Origin: Amborella trichopoda
Lineage: Eukaryota > Streptophyta > Magnoliopsida > Amborellales > Amborellaceae
Length of the DNA: 64,000 bases
Direction: 5' to 3'
Assembly: GCF_000471905.2 (NCBI RefSeq)
Contig: NW_006497600.1
Span: forward strand, 1,837,933 to 1,901,932
Part shown: positions 12,833 to 25,000 of the stretch, in pieces
Numbering within the stretch: the first letter of the stretch is position 1
Layout: each line of letters opens with the position of its first letter
Notes under the pieces: model-generated
The model's input: only the letters and a program-made list of their open reading frames with translations
What the model was told of the DNA's origin: nothing
The model's database searches: none
Program-made: the position numbers and the translations under genes

Positions 12833-14711
12833 TTAGCGGTTGGCCTCAGGTAATGCGCCAGGCATGATCCCATCATCCATGGCCTTGTTCTGAGGTACAA
12901 AGCACGATCTAGCCACTGAATCAAACACCCTCTCTATTTCTGGTGCAATCTTTATGAAAGGATGGCTCCAAAAATTGTAGCGAGGATTCTGTGTACATAA
13001 GAGCCCCAACAAATTAGTGATCCATGTATATATATATAGAGAGAGAGAGAGAGCAACAAATGAGGATCATATAAATGATTGGAGAAACCACAAATGATAC
13101 AATGACACAAGTTTAGAAAAAGCAGCAAAAAATAACCATGAGAAATGGAAAGCAACTAACAGATCTACACTAGACATATTTGGTGGAGAGAGACGTCATG
13201 ATATTTATAGTACCTTCAATAGCTCAATGAAAGTAATGAGCAAACCCCATGGATGAGGCCGGCTGACAATCAGGCGTTCCATTAGAACTCGAGTTATCTG
13301 CTCTTGAATAATTTCCTGCAAATTTGGGGAAAGCAAAACTTGATGTTCTGCAACATAAACCAATCATCCATTCGAAAATGGGGCTGGGGTCGTTGTGATA
13401 GTACGACCTGAGCCCTCCATTCTCACTAATACTTTAAAAAAATTGACTCTTTCCAAAATGAGTAGGCCTGTAATCCCTAATGATCTATCACACAAAATAT
13501 ACACACACACATATATATATATATACATATATATACATATATATATGTATATATATAGGGTGTGGTTTCCATAAGGTTGCAACCTTAAACAATCCAATTG
13601 AGGTACACCTTCAAATTTTATCATAACATATAATTTCGATGTAAAATATTCTTAGGATTATCTCAAAATCTAATTTTCTATCTAATTATAAAATTTTGAA
13701 CTTTAAAAATGGTTAAAATCAAGTAGATCTATAAACATATGAAAATGTTGAAAATGGACAGTCTAGATAATGTGTTGTAAGATGCACTATTTCTGGGACT
13801 CAAAATCTTTTTTATTTCATAGTCATACATCTCAACGTTGAGATAATCAATTAGAGGGTTTTTCAACATTAAAACAACCATTTTCAATGGATTTTTTAGA
13901 TGCATCCGTAGTTCTACATTTTAAAGTTGCAACCTTATATAAACTTTTCCATATATATATATATATATATAGGGTTTTGTTAGCCTACACCACTGTGTAG
14001 ACCTTTAAAGTGCTCAACATTTTTAGACATTTAGATACCATTATCCTATAGTTTAGTAACTTTTTGTTTAGGGGTATTTTAAGTAATTAGTCAAGGGTAA
14101 ACTAAAAATTCTTAATAGAAACAAAAGCATTTATTAACAATAGTGGACAATGACATCATCGATATGGTGATGTGACGTCACCCACAAGATGCATTAATTG
14201 TTTTTAACTACTAATAGAATGCCACTGTTTTCTTATAAAAATATCCATTCTACCCTTCTAAATGACCTAAAAATGCCCTTACTTGAAAAATTTTGGATTA
14301 CAATTCAAGAGTATTTTAGTGTCCAAAAATATTGAGCACTTTAAGGNNNNNNNNNNNNNNNNNNNNNNNNNNNNNNNNNNNNNNNNNNNNNNNNNNNNNN
14401 NNNNNNNNNNNNNNNNNNNNNNNNNNNNNNNNNNNNNNNNNNNNNNNNNNNNNNNNNNNNNNNNNNNNNNNNNNNNNNNNNNNNNNNNNNNNNNNNNNNN
14501 NNNNNNNNNNNNNNNNNNNNNNNNNNNNNNNNNNNNNNNNNNNNNNNNNNNNNNNNNNNNNNNNNNNNNNNNNNNNNNNNNNNNNNNNNNNNNNNNNNNN
14601 NNNNNNNNNNNNNNNNNNNNNNNNNNNNNNNNNNNNNNNNNNNNNNNNNNNNNNNNNNNNNNNNNNNNNNACGTTACGGTTACGTACTTACTACGTACTA
14701 ACTAAACTAAC

Positions 14712-14765
<54 letters not shown>

Positions 14766-17700
14766 ATGGTGTCAGATACTTTACTCATAAAAAATCATGT
14801 TTTTAATGAACTCAGATGCAAAACATTTGTGGTGCTATAGCGTGCAGAATTTCCGACTATAAACAGAAATTGAAACTACCGCAAGAACAAGGAAAATTGT
14901 TTCATGTGGGCTGGACCGTATTTCTACGTATGCGGTCCAGAAAGTGTAAAGCATCTATCTTAAAGATGGATGCAAGTAGGTGTTCCATCTAAAAACAATG
15001 GAAACTAATGGTCCAAATGTTTTCTTACTAGAACTATTATTTCTAGTTTTTAAAATTTATTTATTTATTTTTCTTCATGATCTCCATATTAGAGATTATA
15101 TGTCCTTAAAAATTAAATATTAAAATACTTCTCAAAAATAGATTTATTAAGAGACCTACATTTTTACATATACGGGCTTGGCTACGTCGAAACCGGGTCC
15201 CAAGAACAATGCCAGTTAAAACTTTTTTAGGTAAGTAAAACATTATCAGAAAACAAGAAATTCCCCATCAAAGCTCTAGCTTTTCTGTAACAGAATCATT
15301 CCATTCGATATTAGATTTCACGGATGTCACTCATCAACTCATTCACACATGAAGTAACAACACCCGTTCAACCATGTCCAAAAATTTTCAGATGTTCCAT
15401 TCATGTGTGTGTGTGTGTGTGCGTGCAAATAAATAAATAGATAAATGTGTGTGTGTGCATGCATGTGTGTCTGTAGAGAGAGAGAGAGATAGAGATTAGT
15501 GGATGAAGATAGAAAGCACCTGGCTAGCTTCAGCAAACAAGTAGAGAATGACGCATGAGAAGTAATGAGTGTGGTTGTTGGGGTATCTCAACTGGTTGGC
15601 AACTGCATTAAGGAAAAGGTATCGCCCCTCAGTATCAAGGTCCACGGTTAGTTTCTCAAAGATATCCATGTATGCACTATTGTAATTTGGCGTGCACACA
15701 GTAGACTTGCTTTGCAGTTGTTGAATTTCCTGCAAAAACCGCACAAACCATTGCAATGCACACAAACAGAATAATCAAAACTCTTTTCCCCTAGACTAAA
15801 TAATACAGCTCCTTAAAACAATAAGCAAATAAATTCAAAGGGAAAAAAACAAAGAAATAATTAAATCATTGAAAGCCCCACCTGCATTCCAACATAAAGC
15901 ACCAGAGAGTTAATCAAGGGAATATTATATCGACATCCAGTTATTGCAGCTTCACTCGTTGTAACCAGTAATCTTTGCTTGAGCTCGGTTAGGAAAGGAG
16001 ACCCTGGTTGTCTCGACTGTACAACGAAGACGACAAAAGAATAAGTCATGATTCAATAATGAAGAAAGTAGCATAATGGTAAAACAAACAGAACAGTCAC
16101 ATGACCATATCCACAGCTCCCATTCTTCTTTCTATTTTCATTTTATTCTTTTTTATTTGAAAGATCTTGGAGAATTGATTTGCATTGCACGATATTCTTT
16201 TAGAAGATTCTTTCAGAGTAATTAGCATTGCATGAACATGCATCTAGTGTTGTGGAGCTGTTTCATCTCATCCCTCCCTCCCTCTCTGTCAGTTGCCTAT
16301 ACTGGCCCAGAATTATTGATATCACCCTTGGTTCAAGATTAACAATGCTCATCTTCAGAATATTATCAACTACCAATCATTCAAACATCCCATCAGTTTA
16401 AGATGGTCAATGAATTGTGATACCTTGAGATATTCATCCAATTCAGCCTTCATCTGCTTGACCTTTAGAGCAGCATCAACCTCCGATAAAATGACCGGCA
16501 AGTTGCAAATTTCAGGGAGCAAATCAACCTGACACCAAGGAAAACATGCATTTAAATACCAAATGAAACAGGAAAAAAAAGTAATTAACATGTACCAAAT
16601 GGGTAGAAAAGGAAAAGCATCATACTAGCCAAAGGCATGGGCCATTTTTAGCAAACACCTTTTGATTCAGAAAGTATGGGCTATAAAACCATGAAACAGC
16701 AATCAGTCATACTTACCCAAAAAAAGGAAAATTATTGGGTCATGTTAGCACAAATTAGGAAGGCATAGGTCTAAAAAAAGGAAGAAGAATTCAAGTATAA
16801 ATAGTATATATATAGATGGAAAAAAAACAATCTGGTCATATTAGCAATCACCTTTCAGTTCAGAAAGCATGGGTTATAAAACCAGGAAAAAGAAATAGAT
16901 CTTAAACCACACAGATAATTGGATTCTGTTAGCAATCACCATAAGTTAGTATGGCATGGGTCTATAAACAGGATAAGAATTCAAGCATGTTTATCAAAAG
17001 AAACAAAAGAGAATCAGGTCATTCTAGCAATCACCTTTAAGTTTGGGAGGCATGGGTCGGGTAGCCTCATGTGGCGAGGGAATGCACTAAGAATAACATT
17101 CCTCATTTGTATGCAAGTGTAGGGGATCACATCACAGAAGCTGAAATGGTAATTGCATAGGAACTCAGGAAAATCATGCAGCAGAACCAGTAGCACCCTG
17201 AGAGTACCTTTGTACAGCACCCGCATCTGCAATCAAATGAAGGTATAAAATAGGTGGTTCAGTCGCTAATGGAAAAGAAAAATTTTGAAAAATAAAATAG
17301 CAATATCAAATATTTGACAGAGTATGGCTTCTGAACCATCTTCAGATAATTGAAATGGAAACAGACCGCTTCTCCTAGTTCTGCATTTCGCAAGGATGGT
17401 TCCAGGAACTTAAACAGATCGACGAGTAAGCGTTGAACCAAGGGCCAGCCTTTCTGAGAATTGCTCATGAGCAATTTTGGCATGTAAAATCGGTGACTTA
17501 TCAACTCAAGCCACGCATAGCTGCAAACAATTTCTCAAATGGTCAATAAAAAATAAAAAAAAATCAAAGATACGAAGGAAAAATCAAATCAAGATTTGGA
17601 CAAGGCAGTTCTGGAAAACCTCAGAGATCAGAAATACTTATAAGAATGTATTTATGTGTGGTGTGTGTGACCTATGTGCATTTATAGAGAGATAGATTAC

Positions 17701-19004
17701 CCCACTCATATAGAATAAACAAGAAAGAGATCCCAAACTGGATTAGTAATTTGAAATACTACCCTAAGCAATTCTAACAGCAGAATCCAATGATTTGCGA
17801 GCATGAAATGCAGTTACTAATCACTCGTATAGTAAGAAGTCTAACAGGAAAAGAAGGGAAATGATCTAATGCAACAGTCGTATAGTAGTATAATGCAACC
17901 ACACCTCTACAAAACCATATTTTTGGCATTTGTATGACCCCAAATTTTGCACACGCATTCTCCTCATCCTCATAATCAATCCTACCGAAAAAAAATTTCA
18001 ATTTGCACCCTAGATATGGTCAAAATTAGTACCCATCCAACAATGAATCTCGACCATCCATTTGGTGAATTTTGAGATCTGGACCTTAACAAATTCAAAA
18101 TCACTTTTTTCTATTTTAGCATTATTAATCTAATGATGATAAAGCTATATAAAAATTTTGGGAATAAAAAAATCCTTCTGAGGCCTATATCTAACCATCT
18201 CAATAAAATGGACAGCGTATGTTAATTGGGCTAGAATGAAAACTTTCTAGAGCAGTTTTTCAAAATTTCCTTTTTTGTGATTGTTCTTCAGAATGAAAAG
18301 AGTGTACATTTAAAAATCTGTGTCAAACAAATGTCTCTAACATGGTTATTGAAGATGGTTGCATTATACTACTATACAACCGTCGCATGAAATCATTCCC
18401 CTGAAAAGAAAGGAATACCAAAAATTAACTCACCTAAAACCTGGCACTTTCATAGGCTGTAGCACATGGAAAGCATTTGCAAGTGCAGTCAAAACCTGAA
18501 ATATGCAAATCTCCATTAGAGGAGTTTTTTTTATTTTTAACATGTTAACTGTCTCCATTAGAGGAGTTTTTTTTATTTTTAATACGTTAACTGTCTCCAT
18601 TAGAGGAGACTTAAAATATGTAACTAGTAAATAGGAAAACACGTAATAAGGAATACAAAGCATTTTCATAGGCTGTAGCACATGCAAAGCATTTGCAACT
18701 GCAGTCAAAACCTGAAATATGCAAATCTCCATTAGAGGAGTTTTTTTTATTTTTAATATGTTAACTGTCTCCATTAGAGGAGATTTAAATTATGTAACTA
18801 GTAAAATAAGAAAACACGTAACAAGGAATACAAAGCAAATAGACGTTGACATCCTACCTGGAAATTCATAGTATCAAGAACAGAATCAGGAGTATTGAAT
18901 TCCATAATCCATTTGATGAACAACCGAAAATATGGCCTGGGATGAAAACTTGCTTTCTTCTCATCGGCATCCTTCTGAATGACTCTCACAGTCACAGCCA
19001 AAAC
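12833..19004 (-). CDS. NOT1: NOT1 exons 43-51: C-terminal NOT-module superhelix (residues 2004-2423)
   Basis: Exons: 43, 18858-19004; 44, 18434-18495; 45, 17367-17520; 46, 17035-17226; 47, 16424-16528; 48, 15882-16016; 49, 15520-15729; 50, 13214-13315; 51, 12833-12988. This is the Not1 C-terminal domain, the platform for NOT2 and NOT3/5. Visible signatures include [104 protein letters not shown] and [13 protein letters not shown]. The tail ends ...[10 protein letters not shown] then TAA. Exons 44 and 46 are each bordered by partial tandem copies of themselves. Gap 14347-14670 is in intron 49. Confidence 0.95.
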
Positions 19005-22000
19005 CTGCCAGTAAGACAATTATGAGAAACTTTACAATTAACAGCACAAATACTTGATAGTAAATACAACTCAAAAATAGAAAACAAAAAAAAGGGAGAC
19101 AGCTCAGAAAAGAAACATCTCATAAAAAGGTGAGACAATTTAACAGTACAAAAAGGAATCAAAATCTCCACCTTGGGGAAAATAATGAATTTATTCAGCC
19201 CCTGATCCACTGCAGCATACTGAAAATAGAGAAACAAAAACAAATAAATAAAAGAATTAATACGATAAATAAAAGATAATGACACCATAGCAAGCCAAAA
19301 TATTCGAATATAAAAGATCAAGAAGAAAAGAAAGCTTGATGTCAAGAATGATGTGTGAACAAGATCCTTAACCAATTACCTTTACAAGTAAAACCACAAG
19401 CTTCGCATACATATCAATTGCAGCAAATGATAGAACAGATTGACTAGCTTGATGTGATTCAGAGGCCAAGCAATGTGCCACCGCCAACTCCTGAAAGACA
19501 GCAAGTGGTATTCATTATTTTCATAAGATTCTAAAATTTTTCAGGAGTGGTAAATGCAATTTATAAGGACCAGATGGACCAACCATGGGTCAAGAACTGG
19601 CCCCAAGCCGGTCCGGTCCATTATAAGCCCGAGAAAGTGAAACAACACTCATTGTGCAACAGGTCAACCAGTTGGGTCCACTAGTCTGACTGGATACAAA
19701 GTTCTTTTGTTTTCTTAATATTTTATATTCCTGCATGTTCTAAGACCACCTCAACCAGTCAGACTGGATTGGGCCAGACCTGACCCCAAACCAGTTTAAC
19801 CTCCAACATGATTTTGATGACATTGGTTCAACCTACACAAACTCTGTACACTGATATCCTTTTGTGTGTGTCTGTGTGTGCTAGTGTTTTCATGTTCAAG
19901 AGAGACTAACTGTGAGAACACGGAAGAAACGATCCGTGACATCGTCTCCTTTTAGCATTCCACTTTGCTGCAACTGTGAGATATAAGTGGCATAAGTTGC
20001 ATCATTCATCCCAGGAGCTTCACAGTTCCGAGCCCATTCAGCAAGTAGTGCACCTACCTGTAGAGATCCAAATTGTGTAACTTTCCGAAAGTACCAAAAG
20101 CAAAAGATGTGCCATCAAGCAATACACTGCCATATCATCTAGGGAAAGCCTCATAATTCTGTACTGTAAATTTAGTAGGATCAAATGTGTGATGGGAAAT
20201 CGTGATCTATCGGGATCCTTATTGTTAACAAAATGATCGATGGTGTGTGGGACCATCATTGGATCATGTTAGGTTGTGGTTGGTCTCACTTTCCTTTAAT
20301 GCTATCCTTCGCTCGTGAGACATTGATGATCCCAAGCGACTATGAGCTTATCATAGTTCATTAAATCATAGTATGATTTGAACCGAGAGGTGTGTCTACC
20401 AGGCAACAATAGATACAGAGAATATTCCAGGTAAAAAATACGCAAACTTTGAAGAATCAAAGGAGCCAACAACATAAGTTCAAGGTCACACTCTCAGACC
20501 AGGATGTGTAAAATCAGATAATATCATTTGGAAAAATTTAAGATTGTACATAAAAGGCAAAGCATATAAAGATTCCAAATATAGGAAGCACTTGACTTTC
20601 AGAAAATCCAGGATAAGTTTATCAGAAAACCTGCCCCATTACATCTAAGTTCATAAGCACAAGATGCACACTTTTTCTTTCCTTCGATTGATCAAGATAC
20701 ACACTTTTCAAATATAAGATGTTGAAATAGTGCAATGTTTTAAAGGAACACCAGCAGCATATAAAATATACCAACTGTAGGATGAAAGAGGCATTAAAAT
20801 CCAAGTTCAAAAAGTAATTACACAAACTTTTATCAATATTATTTATGAGAATATCAAATCGAACGTCTTACCATACTCGTCTGTAATTAAGTTCAACAAA
20901 ATGGCACATTAATTTGGAAGTGATCCAAACATCAGACTGATTGTGAGGTTGATACAAGAGAAGTCCAACTTTTTGAGCAAAATTAACTCGGCTTTACCTG
21001 AATCTTAAGTAGATATATCCAAGCATGAAGGCAAAATGGATACCATAGTACATATACAAAATAAAATGTTTGATTTGTTTCCCAATAGCACATATATTCT
21101 ACAATGATGGTACATGTATAATCCAAAGCAGGTCAACACTTCCTATACGATTGCGTGAAGGTGACAAACTGATATCAACACGCGTAGTTCCAACATAAAA
21201 GAATCTCTAATCTTATTGATGATACCAAACAACATATCTATCAATATTATAGTGCACAAATGTTCCTAGAGCTCCTCACCAAGAGCCACTTATCACTTTG
21301 ACACTTTCCAAATTTTCAATATTTGTAATTCCACGATGTTCATCTTCCAGATCTAATTTTGTTTCTCATTCTACTTGGCTTTCATTTAGGTGTACTACCT
21401 TGCTAACAAAAATTTTTGCTCTGCTACTCAATTTCTACATCTCTTCCAACTAATTTTGGTTCATGTGTGCTTTTGAAACCATCTTACCTTTAGAAACAAA
21501 AGCAACTCAGATGGTGTCTCTCTTAGAAAGCTGATATTTTATGTTCATTATATTTCCTCATTATTGACTGTTTAGCATTAGATCGCACACCCCACATCCT
21601 CCAGTCAACAAAGAAGACATCCACACAAACCTGCTCACGAAAACCAGGAGGATCAGAGGCTCCAGTGTCAGCGGAACCTGCATTGCTGTCTTCCCGACTT
21701 GCCACAACACGACCAGAGGTAACCTATTTCATCAAATGACAGATATTGGATATTAACATTATCAAACATCAGACAAAAGGGGTTGGGGTCGTGGTGGTAG
21801 CACTACTTGTGCCCCAGCTAAAGTCTAGCCACTGAATTACCCAAAAGAAAAAACAATATCAAACATCGTGGTAATGTTTTTTTTTTTTCAGATTCAAAAA
21901 AAAACATTTCCACAATATAAGACTAGAAAGAGACTAGGCAACATCATGCCCAAGAAAGAAAGCACAAATTTCAGAAGATTTAGAAAAATTAATATAAAAG

Positions 22001-25000
22001 CACCCAACCTTTTTGTCCCTTGACTGCCTGGCCTTATCATCCTTGCCACTTGCAAATGCAGGCTGTGCTACCACATTTGAGGGTGGATTCCTAGCAGTCT
22101 CAACTAGTTGTTGTAGTGACTCTGGAGATCCAGGCCTCATAGAGAGCTGCCCTCAGACATACAACCAATTAGAGAATGCTCAACCCACAAAATTCACAAT
22201 AATTAGAAGTTTGGAAAGAACCCATATAGTTCACATAACACTAGCATATTCCACGGAGACCCTTAGGATGTACCTTTACCAAGGCATCAAAGAGATTGTG
22301 GAGCTCTGATACACCAACTCCAGATTCCGGAACAACCAAGGTTTTAACAAGATCAACTGCAAAATCAGTGGCACCTTCTGCAACATATATGAAACTAGTT
22401 GGAGCTTCTTCTTACAAAAACAATCAGAATCGAATGCTGTCAATGTACATACTTTCTTTTTTTTTAAGGTTAATGTACATACTGTTTCTTCCCGAGTCAA
22501 TAAGTTTTGCCAAATGCATATCGTACTCTGCAAGGCTTATAAGCTCCGATCGCATGAGGCCAACGGTTATATCTTTGTTGAACTTCCGTTCATCATCAGA
22601 GTAAATCACCTGGTAAACAAAATTGACTTCGTTAAGTACACATTTTAAATCTAATTTTGAAAAGGAAAAAATTACTCCACCAAAAAACCCAAAAGGAAAT
22701 GCATTAGAATCCTGTTTGAGCATCGTATTTTTCATTATCTTGACAAGCAAATTTTATAACAGGAGGTACATCAAAAAAATAGAGACCAAGAAAAATTCAA
22801 TCCCTGTAAGCCAGGGTTTCCAACTACATAGAGCTATATGGAATGTAGAGGACATAAATTATAAGTTTGTGAACAGAAACCTAATCAAAATTTACTACAA
22901 AGCAGTATAAAATGAAAACAAAGGGAAATCACATCTTTACCTTTTGAAGGTTAGGTGTTTACAGTTTTATACAATCAAATTATTTTGTTACTTATCCAAG
23001 TAGACACCACACATTTTGAAACAACTGGTGACGCATAAGCCTGACACTTCTACATTTGAGTAATAAGAGAATACATGGAATGTTCTTTGATATAAAGAAA
23101 CAAGCCACACACAACAATAAGAACTACCCAAAAAAGAATAACAAAAGGAAGTGGACAAGGGCATATCCTAGACAGCCGACAGTGATTCTAGGAAAGGACA
23201 CAGAGGCATTGCGTTAGTATTGTGAGGAAACAAAAGTCACTACTATAAAATGGAGCACCAACCCACTAAACAGAACATTGTAAAGTGTCAGAACTCAAAG
23301 TAACCTGTTTGGTGATCCAAGCTCTTTAGAGGCAGTACAGAACCAATTAACCTTCTTAGAGATCATAATGCCAACAGAAAATGCACATATTAAATAGATC
23401 TTCAGAAGAAAAAAAAAGCGTCTATCATTTTTCAAGGATCTTCACTTCTTACATTCTTAAGAAACTTCAACCATATTACCATAAATATGAACTCCCATTT
23501 TTTTATTTTTTTCTTTTTTTTGGAAAAGGAAACAACATTTAAGAGCACATGGCCAATGATTTGGAGTGTCCATTCTAAAAAGTCAGCGTCAACTACCACT
23601 ATCAAGTGCCTTATTGAAGTCCAAAATCAATCTATTTCTGCAACACAAAATTAAATTGTCCAAAGCAGTTTTCAAAAACCAGATCAGTGGTCTGACCCAG
23701 TCACCGGCAAAGCCAATACGGTTAGTGATCTGGCCAGTTTAGATCTGGTTCACCAGAGAAAGAACTGTTTAGAAACTTAAAATATAGAAAATAAAACAGG
23801 TGGGAACCTGGCGAGCTTGGGGGTTCTTTTTACCCAGATTGGTACCCCACGTGTTCCGTTTCAAACCGCCTATTCGATCCACTTTTTAAAACACCAATCC
23901 AAAACCTAAACCAAAAAATGGGACCTCAAATGATGCATGAAGATTAAGACAAACATACCCAGCTTGTCAATTCCTTAACAACAAGCTTGCAAACATCACG
24001 AATGGCAACCAGGATGGCGAGATGTGATTGAACATGTAAAGAATTCGATGTGTTCTCATATAAACCCCTAAATACCTGCATATATAATGTGAACAATCAG
24101 AAACACAATCATAAACTACAAAAGACAAGGAAGTTACTACAGAAGAAATGCACACCATACCTTCTGTGCAATAGCCAGTGCACACTCATCTCTGCTTATA
24201 CATCTAAGAATGATTTCTGGCACCTCGTTTATGGCACCCTGGAAATAAGAAATACAAAAACTTTACCATAGCGGATAATATTTCCAGCTTTGCATTTCTG
24301 AGCCATGATAACACGAAAGAACTTTCAGACCAGTTTGAAATGGTCCATACCTGAATTTCAACATCTCCAGAGTCCTTTGAGACCAATGTTTCCAGCTGTA
24401 AAGGGAAAATCTTAAATATTGCAATAAAAAATGCACGGAATAGGAGAGATTTTGAAGTCAATGCCAGAAAACACAAACAGGAAATTTGGAGAAATGCAAA
24501 CAATTACTACCTTCTTGGAAACTATGTGATATTTTTCCAGTGCATCTCCCATACTCCTTAAAGGTTCTGATATGCTAGCCCCAATCCGTTCGGTGGACAA
24601 GGACAAGGGCAAAGGTGAAGGCGGCACCACAGCTCCAGATTCCTGGGGCCAAGTAAATGTCAACTATCTCAGTTTCAATGCAAAATAATCCAAATTAAGA
24701 TAGAAGAAAAGAAAAGGAAGACATATCACAGACTTTGACAACAGTGGAGGATTCTATTGGATGCACGTCATTGGCTAGAGGAGTCATTGATAAGGAAGGT
24801 GCAATGCCACTGATTTCTCCACCTTGGTGAACAACACCATCCATTTGAACAACATGAGGTGAGGGAAGGCTGCAGAACATGGAAATAATTCAAGTGACGA
24901 GTAATGGCATATAAGAGGATGTGGAGGTTAGAATAAAGGAATGATATACCGTATCCAATGACCATGGTGTTCCATAATCCACCGGGTCATCATTGTCCAT

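Larger units (their letters stand above)
13316..15519. other. NOT1 intron 49 (2.2 kb)
   Basis: A repeat-packed intron. From left to right it has (CA/TA)n, family A copy 5, a gap-truncated MITE, gap 1, an ACGT-rich tract with (TA)n (14671-14762), family D copy 2, a (TG)n and GA microsatellite (15407-15490). No coding sequence is seen. Confidence 0.85.

Noticed and set aside
13376-13460. Shared SINE with 21776-21850 (GGGGTCGT.GTGRTAG phrase)
   Set aside because: The resemblance covers only about 25-30 bases with no tail or target duplication, so it is too little to define an element.
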